Numbered from the stretch's first letter, positions 1-10,017 are shown. The stretch is 64,000 nucleotides of DNA from CAVEFW01 sp963643505 (GCA_963643505.1 CAVIKF010000007.1:1-64000), one strand, 5' to 3'. The notes: generated by a model from the letters alone, not told the origin. A program made the numbers and translations.

Positions 1-1
1 C

Positions 2-124
2 ACCGCCGCGGTGACGCAGCGGATGTGGCTGGAGGCGGACGTCAACGGCGACGGCACGGTCGACGCGGCCGACGCCCGCGCGATCCAGCACCTTTGCCAC
101 AGCGCCTTTGCCACAAAAGGGTAG
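2..124 (+). CDS. C-terminal fragment of a dockerin-like protein
   Basis: Only the last 40 codons are inside the window, so this is a gene cut by the window edge, not necessarily a broken one. The frame reads an EF-hand-like calcium loop, DVNGDGTVDAADARAIQHLC, which is the typical second F-hand of a type I dockerin or dockerin-like repeat. Such modules bind calcium and dock secreted proteins onto cohesins, or simply end secreted proteins in Actinobacteria. The last codons contain a near-duplicate of cctttgccac (91-100 and 105-114) just before the stop TAG at 122. A strong intrinsic terminator follows at 197-230. What the rest of the protein does cannot be seen. Confidence 0.6.
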   Translation, partial: TAAVTQRMWLEADVNGDGTVDAADARAIQHLCHSAFATKG

Positions 125-196
125 CGACGTCGTGCGGCCACGCGAGGCGTCGCCAGGCGACTGACGTCCGCCGTACGACGCGCGACCGGGAACGAA

Positions 197-230
197 AGGA
201 GGCTCCCCGACAGGGAGCCTCCTCTTTTTT
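197..230 (+). terminator. Rho-independent terminator after the dockerin-like gene
   Basis: An 11-bp perfect stem (197-207 with 213-223, AGGAGGCTCCC and its complement) with a 5-nt loop is followed by CTTTTTT. The T-run is on the plus strand, so it ends the dockerin-like transcript. Confidence 0.85.
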
Positions 231-329
231 GCGCAAGGTCCGCACGCCAAACCCTTCCCCGGATTTACCATGCAGGTCGTTCAGGGCGCGGGTAGAGGAT
301 GTGTGCGGGGTTACGCTATGACAACGCCT

Positions 330-1670
330 CTAGATGGACAGCTCTCGCTTCACAACCGCAGCGATAGCCTCGGCATGACGATGTGCGTCCTCGTCGCTTT
401 CCGCCTCAACCATGACGCGAACCAACGGCTCGGTACCGCTTTGGCGAAGAAGCACACGTCCAGTATCGCCCATCTCCTCCTCGGCGACTCGGACCGCCGC
501 CCAAACGGGCTCGCACACGTCAAGCGCGCTCTTGTCAACGCCACCGACGTTGATGAGAACCTGCGGATATTTCGTCACGATCTTCGCTGCCTCGCCCACG
601 GTCTTACCCGTACGCTTCACCGCTGCGAGGAATTGCACCGCGGTCATCAAACCGTCACCGGTGGAATTGTACTCAAGCATGATCATGTGGCCTGACTGTT
701 CGCCACCGATCGCATAGCCTTTGGCGCGCATCTCCTCAAGCACGTAGCGATCCCCGACCTTTGTCTGGACAACCTCGATGCCGTGGGCATTCATCGCGCG
801 CACGAATCCGAGATTGCACATAACCGTTCCGACCACCGTGTTTCCCGGCAACCTGTCTCGTTGTTTCAGATCAAGGGCCAAAATCGCAGCCATGATATCC
901 CCGTCGATCTCGTTGCCTTGCGCATCGACCATCATAACGCGATCCGCATCACCGTCATGGGCGATACCCACATCAGCGTTGGTTGCACGAACGAGCGCAC
1001 GAACCGGTTCCAAATTGGTGGAACCACAGCCGACATTGATATCGGTTCCGCTGTAGTCCTCATTGATGGCCACAACCTCGGCACCAAGACGCTCAAAAGC
1101 CTCATGGCTTGTCAAAGCGCTTGCACCATGACCGCAATCAAGGGCGATCTTGAGTCCCTCAAAGGACACCCCTTGAGCCTCGACAGCCTTGACAGCATGG
1201 TCGATATACATCTCGGCTGCGTTCTCCACCGGTAAGACGATTCCGACCTCGTCGCCGTTGGGAAGATCCTCAACGGCGGCACCACCGGCCTTGATAAAAG
1301 CCTCTATCTCGTCCTCGATGGAATCGGGAAGCTTATAGCCTTTGCCGTCGAACAGCTTGATGCCGTTGAACTCAGGCGGATTGTGACTTGCAGAAATAAC
1401 GATGCCACCATCGCAATGAAGCTCCTGCACGAGCAACGCAACGCCCGGCGTTGGAATAACGCCCGCATTGAGGGCAGTACCACCCATGCTTGCGATGCCA
1501 GCAAACACCGCCGCCTCCAACATGTCGCCGGAAAGGCGCGTGTCCTTGCCCACAAGGATGGTTCTCCCTTGGAACGCCACCGCCGCCTGCCCCAACTTGA
1601 AAGCCAGATCGCAGGTCAACTCCTTGTTCGCGACACCACGAACACCGTCGGTTCCGAATAATCTTGCCAT
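330..1670 (-). CDS. glmM: Phosphoglucosamine mutase GlmM
   Basis: GlmM converts glucosamine-6-phosphate to glucosamine-1-phosphate in the cytoplasm, feeding UDP-GlcNAc for peptidoglycan. The product is 446 aa, close to the 445 aa of E. coli GlmM. It starts MARLFGTDGVRG, the family N-terminus, so this ATG is preferred over the in-frame ATG ten codons upstream; AAAGGAG lies just ahead. The phosphoserine loop SASHNP is present with the catalytic Ser at about residue 95. The metal-binding DGDADR motif and the C-terminal phosphate-binding RQSGTEPLVRVM are also visible. It lies downstream of rpoC but is separated from it by a terminator, so it is probably transcribed on its own. Confidence 0.96.
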   Translation of the reverse strand: MARLFGTDGVRGVANKELTCDLAFKLGQAAVAFQGRTILVGKDTRLSGDMLEAAVFAGIASMGGTALNAGVIPTPGVALLVQELHCDGGIVISASHNPPEFNGIKLFDGKGYKLPDSIEDEIEAFIKAGGAAVEDLPNGDEVGIVLPVENAAEMYIDHAVKAVEAQGVSFEGLKIALDCGHGASALTSHEAFERLGAEVVAINEDYSGTDINVGCGSTNLEPVRALVRATNADVGIAHDGDADRVMMVDAQGNEIDGDIMAAILALDLKQRDRLPGNTVVGTVMCNLGFVRAMNAHGIEVVQTKVGDRYVLEEMRAKGYAIGGEQSGHMIMLEYNSTGDGLMTAVQFLAAVKRTGKTVGEAAKIVTKYPQVLINVGGVDKSALDVCEPVWAAVRVAEEEMGDTGRVLLRQSGTEPLVRVMVEAESDEDAHRHAEAIAAVVKRELSI

Positions 1671-1748
1671 AAAAACATCAACTCCTTTGTTGATACCCAT
1701 GGTCTGAAACCCATACGCTCTCCTTAGAAGAAGATCCGCACAACAACA

Positions 1749-1776
1749 GGAAAAGGGGGGCGCAAGAGCGCCCCCC
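1749..1776 (-). terminator. Rho-independent terminator after rpoC
   Basis: A 9-bp stem GGGGGGCGC/GCGCCCCCC (1755-1763 with 1768-1776) has a 4-nt loop and a minus-strand TTTT tail. It lies just beyond the rpoC stop codon and ends the rpoB-rpoC transcript before glmM. Confidence 0.85.
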
Positions 1777-1788
1777 AGATATTAGCTC

Positions 1789-4700
1789 CTAGTCCTCGTC
1801 CTCAGACATAGCGGCATTAGATGCAGCCTCGTCCTCTTCGGAGGTGATACCGAAACCGTAAGAGCTCACGGAACCCAGCAAGGCGTCAAGCTCGTCAAGG
1901 TTACGCTGATAAGAGCGGGGCGGCAAAGCCTCACCCAGCATATCCTCGCCATCGGTATTGAACGTCGCCGGCTCGGAGCCACCGATCAGGATGGAGTCGT
2001 CAGGACTGAACACCATATCGAGCAATTGACTCATATCGTCGCTCGTCGCCTGGAGGTCATCCTCGATGACATGGGACAGGTTGCGCTCGGCAAGACCTGC
2101 CTTGAGCTCCTCGAGGGCCTTCACTCCGATACCTTCGATGCGAAGCAGGTCCTCCTCGTTGTGACCAACGAGATCGGCGACGGTCTCGATGCCGGCCTCA
2201 GAGAACTTGTTCGCCCAACGCTGGGAGACTCCCAGGTCATCGTAGATATAAAGACGAGCCTCCTCCTCGCTCAAACCGGTTGCGCCATAGGAGGAAGAAC
2301 CGTAGTAGCCGCCAAAGCCAGTCGCACCGTTCGGGTAGTTCTCGACATCGAGGCTCCAATCCTCAGGTTGGGGCAAAAGATCCTCAATCTCGCGCAGAAC
2401 ATCGGGAGCGCACGCAGGCAAAGCCTCTGCGGTCACCTTGTCGACACGCTCACCCTTGTAGGTAAGACCGACCTCGTGATAACGGGCCAAACCCGTGCCG
2501 GCGGGAATCGGCTTGCCGATGATGACGTTCTCTTTGAGACCAGCGAGGGTATCGCGCTTGCCTTCGATAGCGGCATCCGTCAAAACCTTGGTGGTTTCTT
2601 GGAAGGATGCAGCAGACAACCAAGAGTCCGTAGCGAGGGACGCCTTGGTGATGCCTAAGAGCAACGGCTGGCCGACAGGCGGCTGCTTGCCCTCAGCAAT
2701 AAGCTCGTTTGCGATCTTCTCAAACTCGAAGCGGTTGACCTGACGGCCGGGCAACAAGTCGGAATCGCCGGCCTCAAGCACAGCTACCTTACGGAGCATC
2801 TGGCGAGCAATGACCTCGATATGCTTATCGTTGATGTCTACACCCTGGGAGACATACACGTCTTGAACCTGGGAGACGATATAGCGAAGAGTCGTGTTCG
2901 GATCGGTCAGACGCAACAGGTCGTGAGGATTGACGGAACCCTTGGTGATCTGTTGGCCCATGGTGACCTGACAGCCATCGAAGAGGCCCGGATACAACTG
3001 GGAACGAGCAGGTACCTCGTACTCGCGGTAGTTGCCTTCCTCGTCATGGATGGTGTACTTCTTGGAAGTCTTGTCGCCGAATACCTGCAACGTGCCGGAA
3101 ATCTCCGCGAGAACCGCTTGGCCCTTAGGCTTGCGGGCCTCGAAAAGCTCCTGAACGCGGGGCAAACCACCGGTGATGTCTCCACCGGCGACACCGCCGG
3201 AGTGGAACGTACGCATCGTGAGCTGGGTACCAGGCTCGCCAATGGACTGAGCAGCGATGATACCGACCGCCGTGCCGATGTTGACCGGACGAGCGGTTGC
3301 CAAATCCCAACCGTAGCATTTCTGGCACACACCGTGGCTTGCATGGCAAGTCATAATCGTGCGGATAAGTACCGTCTCGACACCAGCAGCGTCGATTGTC
3401 TTGAGCATGCCCATGGAGGAGATGTAGCTACCGGCCTCGACGACGACCTCTCCGTCAACAGAGACGACATCTTCAAGCAGACAACGGCCGATCAGGTTGT
3501 CGTCCAACTCACCCTTGGGGTTGCGGACCGGGTACGGAACGCCATCGGTGGAACCGCAGTCGATCTCGCGGATGATGACGTCTTGGGCAACGTCCACGAG
3601 ACGGCGGGTCAGATAACCGGAGTCTGCAGTACGCAACGCGGTGTCAGCTAGACCCTTACGAGCGCCATGGGTGGAGATGAAGTACTCCAATACGCTCAAG
3701 CCCTCGCGGAAGTTTGCCTTAATCGGACGGTCAATGGTCTCGCCCTTCGGGTTTGCCATCAAGCCACGCATGCCGGCGAGCTGGCGAATCTGTTTGATGT
3801 TGCCTCGAGCACCGGAGTCAGCCATCATAAAGATCGGGTTGAACTTGTCGAAATTGTCAGCCATGGCGTCGCCGACAGCGTCGTTGGCTTCGGTCCAAAC
3901 GTCAACGACCTGCTTATGGCGCTCTTCGGAGCTCATGAGGCCCATCTCGTAGTCCTCGTCGATGATGGCAACCTTCTCATCAGCCTCAGCAAGAATCTGG
4001 GGCTTCTCGGGAGGAATGGTCGCATCGTAGACGGAGACGGTAAGGCCGGCGCGGGTCGCATAGTGGAAACCCGTTGACTTGAGGCCATCCAGGATGGGCG
4101 GAATCTCAGAGAGGCTGTAGCGATTGCAAACATCCTCAACGAGGCGGCCTATCTCCTTCTTGTTCATGCCGTAGTTCAAGAACTCGTAGTCCATGGGCAA
4201 GATGTTGTTGAAGATGATACGGCCGATGGTGGTCTGGATACGATCACCCGCCTTGTGCTCCTCGAACTCGCCATGCGCGACCGCAACCTTGCAATCAACG
4301 CGAAGGCGGACCCAGATCTTGGCCTGCAGGTCGACATCCGCGCGGGCGTCATAGGCGTTCATGGCGTCATCAATGTCGATGAACACACGACCCTCACCCG
4401 GGAAGTTGTCACGCGCCGCAGTCAGGTAGTACAAACCGATGATCATATCCTGCGTCGGGACCGTCAAAGGACGACCGTGTGCAGGAGACTTGATATTGTT
4501 GGAGGACAGCATGAGAACGCGGGCCTCGGCCTGAGCTGCGTTGCCCAACGGAACATGGACCGCCATCTGGTCACCATCGAAGTCGGCGTTGAACGCGGTG
4601 CAGACCAAGGGATGCAGCTTGATGGCCTTACCCTCGACCAGGACCGGCTCAAATGCCTGGATGCCCAAGCGGTGCAGGGTAGGTGCGCGGTTGAGCAGAA

Positions 4701-6198
4701 CGGGATGCTCGGTAATGACCTCTTCGAGAACGTCCCACACATAGGTGGCACCACGATCGACAGCACGCTTTGCGGCCTTGATATTGGCGGCGTACTCGAG
4801 CTCAACCAGGCGCTTCATGACGAAGGGTTTGAACAACTCGAGAGCCATCTGGGACGGCAAGCCACACTGATGCAGCTTCAACGTCGGGCCAACGACGATA
4901 ACGGAACGGCCGGAGTAGTCGACACGCTTGCCGAGAAGGTTTTGACGGAAACGACCCTGCTTGCCCTTGAGCATGTCCGAAAGGCTCTTGAGAGCACGTC
5001 CACCGGGGCCTGTGACCGGACGACCGCGACGACCGTTGTCGAACAGGCTGTCGACAGCTTCCTGGAGCATACGCTTCTCGTTGTTCACGATGATCTCAGG
5101 AGCATTGAGGTCGAGCAGACGCTTGAGACGGTTGTTGCGATTGATGACGCGACGATACAGGTCGTTCAGGTCAGACGTGGCGAAGCGGCCGCCGTCGAGT
5201 TGGACCATAGGACGCAGGTCGGGCGGAATAACCGGGATGACGTCAAGAATCATGTCGGAAGGCTTGTTGGAGCTCTTCAGGAACGCATCGACGACCTTCA
5301 GACGCTTGATGGCCTTGGCACGCTTTTGGCCCTTGCCGGTGGCGATGATCTCGGAAAGCTCCTCGGCCGTCGCCTCGAGGTCCATGGCTTCGAGCAGGTC
5401 GCGAACGGCCTCAGCGCCCATACCACCAGTGAAATAATCACGGTAGTTTGCGCGCATGACGCGATACAGGGACTCATCGGGAACGAGCATGCGGGGCTCG
5501 ATGCGCAAGAACAAGTCAAACGCGGCCTGACGCTGCTCTTTGCGCTCTTCGAACTCCTCCTTGAGCTCGGCGATCTCCTCCTCGACCTCTTCGGGAGTCA
5601 TCATCTCGTCCTCGTCGAACTCGTCGACGAACTCGTCGTCCTCGGGAACGTACTCGGTGGACATACGCTTGACTTCCTCGATGAGGCGGTCACGCTCGGC
5701 GTCCAACTCCTCAACATCGGCAGCAAGCTCCTCGCGGAGGATGTCCTCGTCCTCCTCACGACCCTCACGGTCGACGCTGGTAATGATAGAGCTCGCGAAG
5801 TACAAAACCTTCTCCAGCTCTTTCGGAGGAATGTCCAACAGATAGCCAAGACGGCTCGGACTACCCTTGAAATACCAGATATGGCTCACAGGAGCAGCGA
5901 GCTCGATATGGCCCATGCGCTCACGGCGAACCTTTGCACGAGTGACCTCAACGCCGCAGCGCTCGCACTTGACGTCCTTGAAGCGGATACGCTTGTACTT
6001 GCCGCAAGCGCACTCCCAGTCCTTGGTGGGACCGAAGATCTTCTCGCAGTACAGGCCGTCCTTTTCGGGCTTAAGCGTGCGGTAGTTGATGGTTTCGGGC
6101 TTCTTTACCTCGCCACGGGACCAGCCACGGATGTCCTCCGCACTCGCCAAAGAGATACGCATGGCGTCAAAGTTTGTGACATCGAATTCAGTCGTCAT
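1789..6198 (-). CDS. rpoC: DNA-directed RNA polymerase subunit beta'
   Basis: This is the catalytic beta' subunit of RNA polymerase. The N-terminal zinc ribbon has cysteines near residues 63, 65, 78 and 81, and the invariant magnesium loop NADFDGDQMAVH is near residue 540. The start ATG immediately follows the rpoB stop codon, with GGAGAGGAAG in the rpoB tail as ribosome binding site, so the two are translationally coupled. The protein is 1469 aa. After the usual C-terminal GTGLARY segment (about residue 1240) it continues for some 225 aa. This extra part holds a Gly/Tyr-rich stretch, a helix-hairpin-helix segment (about 1319-1376) that resembles the RpoA C-terminal domain, and an acidic tail ending SEDED. 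The extension is unusual for the family (see findings). Confidence 0.98.
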   Translation of the reverse strand: MTTEFDVTNFDAMRISLASAEDIRGWSRGEVKKPETINYRTLKPEKDGLYCEKIFGPTKDWECACGKYKRIRFKDVKCERCGVEVTRAKVRRERMGHIELAAPVSHIWYFKGSPSRLGYLLDIPPKELEKVLYFASSIITSVDREGREEDEDILREELAADVEELDAERDRLIEEVKRMSTEYVPEDDEFVDEFDEDEMMTPEEVEEEIAELKEEFEERKEQRQAAFDLFLRIEPRMLVPDESLYRVMRANYRDYFTGGMGAEAVRDLLEAMDLEATAEELSEIIATGKGQKRAKAIKRLKVVDAFLKSSNKPSDMILDVIPVIPPDLRPMVQLDGGRFATSDLNDLYRRVINRNNRLKRLLDLNAPEIIVNNEKRMLQEAVDSLFDNGRRGRPVTGPGGRALKSLSDMLKGKQGRFRQNLLGKRVDYSGRSVIVVGPTLKLHQCGLPSQMALELFKPFVMKRLVELEYAANIKAAKRAVDRGATYVWDVLEEVITEHPVLLNRAPTLHRLGIQAFEPVLVEGKAIKLHPLVCTAFNADFDGDQMAVHVPLGNAAQAEARVLMLSSNNIKSPAHGRPLTVPTQDMIIGLYYLTAARDNFPGEGRVFIDIDDAMNAYDARADVDLQAKIWVRLRVDCKVAVAHGEFEEHKAGDRIQTTIGRIIFNNILPMDYEFLNYGMNKKEIGRLVEDVCNRYSLSEIPPILDGLKSTGFHYATRAGLTVSVYDATIPPEKPQILAEADEKVAIIDEDYEMGLMSSEERHKQVVDVWTEANDAVGDAMADNFDKFNPIFMMADSGARGNIKQIRQLAGMRGLMANPKGETIDRPIKANFREGLSVLEYFISTHGARKGLADTALRTADSGYLTRRLVDVAQDVIIREIDCGSTDGVPYPVRNPKGELDDNLIGRCLLEDVVSVDGEVVVEAGSYISSMGMLKTIDAAGVETVLIRTIMTCHASHGVCQKCYGWDLATARPVNIGTAVGIIAAQSIGEPGTQLTMRTFHSGGVAGGDITGGLPRVQELFEARKPKGQAVLAEISGTLQVFGDKTSKKYTIHDEEGNYREYEVPARSQLYPGLFDGCQVTMGQQITKGSVNPHDLLRLTDPNTTLRYIVSQVQDVYVSQGVDINDKHIEVIARQMLRKVAVLEAGDSDLLPGRQVNRFEFEKIANELIAEGKQPPVGQPLLLGITKASLATDSWLSAASFQETTKVLTDAAIEGKRDTLAGLKENVIIGKPIPAGTGLARYHEVGLTYKGERVDKVTAEALPACAPDVLREIEDLLPQPEDWSLDVENYPNGATGFGGYYGSSSYGATGLSEEEARLYIYDDLGVSQRWANKFSEAGIETVADLVGHNEEDLLRIEGIGVKALEELKAGLAERNLSHVIEDDLQATSDDMSQLLDMVFSPDDSILIGGSEPATFNTDGEDMLGEALPPRSYQRNLDELDALLGSVSSYGFGITSEEDEAASNAAMSEDED

Positions 6199-9100
6199 TT
6201 ACTCTTCCTCTCCGCCAATAAGCTCGCTTGCGTCAACCTCGTCCTTCAAACCGCCCATAAGGTCGGAAAGCTCGGCCGCAATGCTGTCGAGAGCGCTCAC
6301 GGCCTCCTCTTCCTCGGTCTTCTTAGCATCAGCCTGCATGGCAAGGAGCATGTCGTCGGTGGCTTCTTCCTCAACCTCGGGAACCGCATGGGATTCGAGT
6401 TCAACGTTCAGGCACAGGGAGCGCATCTCCTTGACCAAAACCTTGAAGGACTCAGGCACCTCCGCAGGCGGGATGTTCTCGCCCTTGACGATGGCCTCAT
6501 AAGACTTCACACGGCCGGCGGTATCGTCGGATTTCACCGTAAGGATCTCCTGCAAGACGTTGGAAGCACCGTACGCGTACAGAGCCCAAACCTCCATCTC
6601 GCCGAAACGTTGGCCGCCGAATTGGGCCTTGCCGCCAAGGGGCTGTTGGGTGATCAAGCTGTAAGGGCCGGTTGAACGAGCATGGATCTTGTCGTCGACC
6701 ATGTGGCCCAACTTCAAAATGTAGGTTGTGCCGACGGTGATAGGCTCACGGAAACGCTCGCCCGTACGGCCGTCGAACAGCCACGTCTTGCCTTCGCGGG
6801 ACAGTTGCGGGACGAACTCGTCACGTGCAAGGTCACCGTACTTGGTGTGGTTGATGTTGATGAGGTTCTTGTTTGCAGCCTCGATGCAGTCAGAAATCTC
6901 CTTCTCAGTTGCGCCGTCGAACACAGGCGTTGCGACGTGGAAAGGACCTTGCACGGGCTCATCGCTGTTGGGATCGTCGTTCCAACCCCACTTGGCAGCC
7001 CAACCGAGGTGGTTCTCGAGCAACTGGCCGACGTTCATACGGGAAGGAACGCCCAAGGGGTTGAGGATGACGTCAATGGGCGTACCGTCGGAGAGGTACG
7101 GCATATCCTCGACAGGAAGGACACGAGAGATAACGCCCTTGTTGCCGTGACGGCCAGAGAGCTTGTCGCCCTGCTGGACCTTACGCTTTTGGGCAATGTA
7201 GACGCGAATGAGCTCGTTCACGCCAGGAGCCAACTCGTCTCCCGCCTCGCGGCTGAAGCGATGGATGCCGATAACGCGACCGCCGGAACCGTGGGGCACC
7301 TTCAAGGAGGTGTCACGGACCTCGCGAGCCTTTTCACCGAAGATGGCACGAAGCAAACGCTCCTCGGCGGTGAGCTCGGTTTCTCCCTTCGGAGTAACCT
7401 TGCCGACAAGGACGTCGCCCGGGAACACCTCGGCGCCGATGCGGATAATACCGTCAGCATCAAGGTCAGAGATCATGTCCTCAGACATGTTCGGGATCTC
7501 ACGGGTGATCTCCTCGGGGCCGAGCTTGGTGTCGCGGGCGTCGAGTTCGTACTCCGAGATATGGATGCTGGTGAGGAGGTCCTCGGCGACGACACGCTCA
7601 GAGACGATGATCGCGTCCTCGTAGTTGTAGCCTTCCCACGGCATGTATGCGATAAGGAGGTTTTGGCCAAGAGCGAGCTCGCCGTTGTCACAACTCGGAC
7701 CGTCAGCAAGGACGTCACCTGCAGCGACCTCGTCGCCTTGGCGAACGATGGGGCGATGGTTGATGCAGCCGCTCTGGTTGGAGCGCTGGAACTTCGGGAT
7801 GACATACTCATCGTACTCGCCGTCGTTGTTCAAGATGATGATGGTCTGGCCATCGACATAATCGACCACACCAGGGTTTTGGGCGATGAGGATCTCTCCG
7901 GAGTCAACTGCGATGCGGTGCTCGATACCTGTACCGACCAACGGTGCGCTCGGGCGCAGCAGGGGCACAGCCTGGCGCTGCATGTTGGAACCCATCAATG
8001 CGCGGTTCGCGTCGTCGTGCTCGAGGAACGGAATGAGCGACGTAGCGACGGAGGTCATCTGACGCGGAGAAACGTCCATGTAGTTGACCTGTTCCACCGG
8101 ACAGTCAGCCGCCTCGCCGAAATTGCCGTCGGTGTCGGTGGTACGGCAAAGGACCTTGACAGAGGGAGTGAACTCGCCGTTCTCGTCGAAGGTGCCAAAG
8201 ACGCGCGTCTTGGGATCGAAGGTGGCGTTTGCCTGGGCAATCGTATACTTCTCTTCCTCGTCTGCGGTCAGATAGTCAACGTCGTCGGTGACCTTGCCGT
8301 CGATGACGCGACGATACGGGGTCTCGATGAAACCGAAGGGGTTCACGCGGGCATAGGTCGCCAAGGAACCGATAAGGCCGATGTTAGGACCTTCAGGAGT
8401 CTCAATGGGGCACATACGGCCATAGTGGGAGGTATGGACGTCGCGAACCTCGAAGCCCGCACGCTCGCGGGACAAACCGCCGGGGCCCAACGCGGAAAGA
8501 CGGCGCTTGTGGGTGATGCCGGAAGCAGGGTTCGTCTGATCCATGAACTGGGACAGCTGGGAACTTCCGAAGAACTCCTTGATCGCAGCGACGATCGGGC
8601 GGATGTTCACAAGGGACTGGGGCGTGATCGACTCAGGTTCCTGCATGCTCATACGCTCGCGAACGACGCGCTCCATGCGAGACAAACCGATGCGGAACTG
8701 GTTTTGGATCAACTCACCGACCGTACGGATGCGACGATTGCCGAAATGGTCGATGTCGTCGGTGGTGAAGCCCTCCTGGCCATCGTGCAGCGCGATGATG
8801 TACTTCATCGTGCGAACGATGTCCTCTTGGGTCAGCGTGGAACAATCGTTGGATTGGTCGAACTCGAGCTTCTTGTTGATCTTGTAACGACCGACCTTTG
8901 CGAGGTCGTAACGTTGCGGGTTGAAGAACAAGCCGTCGAGCAGGGTGCGTGCGCTGTCGATCGTGGCGGTCTCACCGGGACGGAAGCGCTTGTAGAGCTC
9001 GATGAGGCTCTCTTCCTTGGTCGTGGCGGAGTCGCGGTCGAGGGTACGCAATACCATTTCGTCCTCGCCGAGGAGCTCGATGATCTCCTCGCGGGTCTCC

Positions 9101-9726
9101 GCGAGGCCGAGTGCACGCACGAGCAGGGTAGCAGGCTGCTTACGCTTGCGGTCGATGCGCACCGAAAGGATGTCACGCTTGTCGGTCTCGAACTCGAGCC
9201 ATGCACCACGACTCGGAATGACCTTCGCGTTGTAAATAGTCTTGTCGCTGGTCTTGTCGCGCTCGGCAGCAAAGTAGACGCCAGGGCTACGGACCAATTG
9301 GGAAACCACGACGCGCTCGGTACCGTTGATGATGAAGGTGCCGCGATTGGTCATGAGCGGGAAATCGCCCATGAACACGTTCTGCTCCTTGACCTCGCCG
9401 GTCTCGCGATTCACGAAGCGAATGTCAACGAAGAGCGGCGCCTGGTAAGAGACGTCCTTCTCCTTGCACTCGTCAACGCTGTGCTTCGGCTCGCCGAAGG
9501 AATGGTCGCCGAACTCCACGAACATGTCTTTGGTGTTGTTTTCGATCGGACATATGTCCGCAAAGGCTGCCGAGAGACCTTCGGTCATGAACCACTTGAA
9601 GCTGTCCGTCTGGATGCCGATCAGGTTCGGCACATCCATGACGCCGGGAATCTTCGCAAAGCTCCTGCGGTCCCTGTAAAGGGTTTCCTGCGCAACCTTC
9701 GTCGCCTTTTTCTTAGCTTTCGCCAC
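6199..9726 (-). CDS. rpoB: DNA-directed RNA polymerase subunit beta
   Basis: This is the beta subunit of RNA polymerase, 1175 aa. The start is GTG (9724-9726) preceded by AAGGAGG at a spacing of 9. The rifampicin region is intact and wild type at the commonly mutated positions: FMDQ, THKRR and SALGPGG are all present, so no classical resistance change is seen. The conserved switch and core segments (VCPIETPEGPNIGL-like, GDKLSGRHGNKG, MEVWALYAYGA) are all there. The C-terminus is acidic, ending ELIGGEEE. It is the first gene of a two-gene rpoB-rpoC unit read from the promoter at 9784-9811. The ribosomal protein genes that often precede rpoB are not next to it here. Confidence 0.98.
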   Translation of the reverse strand: MAKAKKKATKVAQETLYRDRRSFAKIPGVMDVPNLIGIQTDSFKWFMTEGLSAAFADICPIENNTKDMFVEFGDHSFGEPKHSVDECKEKDVSYQAPLFVDIRFVNRETGEVKEQNVFMGDFPLMTNRGTFIINGTERVVVSQLVRSPGVYFAAERDKTSDKTIYNAKVIPSRGAWLEFETDKRDILSVRIDRKRKQPATLLVRALGLAETREEIIELLGEDEMVLRTLDRDSATTKEESLIELYKRFRPGETATIDSARTLLDGLFFNPQRYDLAKVGRYKINKKLEFDQSNDCSTLTQEDIVRTMKYIIALHDGQEGFTTDDIDHFGNRRIRTVGELIQNQFRIGLSRMERVVRERMSMQEPESITPQSLVNIRPIVAAIKEFFGSSQLSQFMDQTNPASGITHKRRLSALGPGGLSRERAGFEVRDVHTSHYGRMCPIETPEGPNIGLIGSLATYARVNPFGFIETPYRRVIDGKVTDDVDYLTADEEEKYTIAQANATFDPKTRVFGTFDENGEFTPSVKVLCRTTDTDGNFGEAADCPVEQVNYMDVSPRQMTSVATSLIPFLEHDDANRALMGSNMQRQAVPLLRPSAPLVGTGIEHRIAVDSGEILIAQNPGVVDYVDGQTIIILNNDGEYDEYVIPKFQRSNQSGCINHRPIVRQGDEVAAGDVLADGPSCDNGELALGQNLLIAYMPWEGYNYEDAIIVSERVVAEDLLTSIHISEYELDARDTKLGPEEITREIPNMSEDMISDLDADGIIRIGAEVFPGDVLVGKVTPKGETELTAEERLLRAIFGEKAREVRDTSLKVPHGSGGRVIGIHRFSREAGDELAPGVNELIRVYIAQKRKVQQGDKLSGRHGNKGVISRVLPVEDMPYLSDGTPIDVILNPLGVPSRMNVGQLLENHLGWAAKWGWNDDPNSDEPVQGPFHVATPVFDGATEKEISDCIEAANKNLININHTKYGDLARDEFVPQLSREGKTWLFDGRTGERFREPITVGTTYILKLGHMVDDKIHARSTGPYSLITQQPLGGKAQFGGQRFGEMEVWALYAYGASNVLQEILTVKSDDTAGRVKSYEAIVKGENIPPAEVPESFKVLVKEMRSLCLNVELESHAVPEVEEEATDDMLLAMQADAKKTEEEEAVSALDSIAAELSDLMGGLKDEVDASELIGGEEE

Positions 9727-9783
9727 GGGGTTGTTCCTCCTTACAAAACATAAGGCTGACTGAAAAAAGTCATAAGCTAGACA

Positions 9784-9811
9784 ATTATGCCCATAAATGA
9801 CCCCAAGTCAA
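9784..9811 (-). promoter_or_regulatory. Sigma-A-type promoter of rpoBC
   Basis: On the minus strand TTGACT (9806-9811) is followed after 16 nt by CATAAT (9784-9789), about 60 nt upstream of the rpoB GTG. An 11-bp perfect inverted repeat, aaaagtcataa at 9765-9775 and its complement at 9875-9885, flanks the promoter on both sides. Apart from this and the CATAATTATG palindrome at 9870-9879, nothing else was recognised in the 291-bp rpoB/NYN intergenic region. Confidence 0.65.
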
Positions 9812-10017
9812 GAAAAATTTTGCCCTCGTATGGAAATTGTATGTTTATTTACCAGCTGACCTGCGAAAACATAATTATGACTTTTCCGTATCGCCCCTTG
9901 TTTTAACGTCATCGCTCGAATCTTTGTGGATGCGCTCCCTCCCAAAGGCAGGGTGGGTATTCGCCCGTATGCACAGTCACGATCTTCCCCTCCCTCTGTT
10001 CTGGTAAAGTAGGCGTC

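Noticed and set aside
4255..6675. 806-codon open frame on the plus strand across rpoC/rpoB
   Set aside because: It is antisense to two essential genes with perfect family matches. Its Leu/Val/Asp-rich composition is the mirror of their codon use in high-GC DNA.
8460..8640. Rifampicin-resistance changes in rpoB
   Set aside because: The Asp, His and Ser positions of the resistance region are wild type (FMDQ, THKRR, SALG).
6682..9753. 1023-codon open frame on the plus strand antisense to rpoB
   Set aside because: Shadow of rpoB; no ribosome site or recognisable domain.
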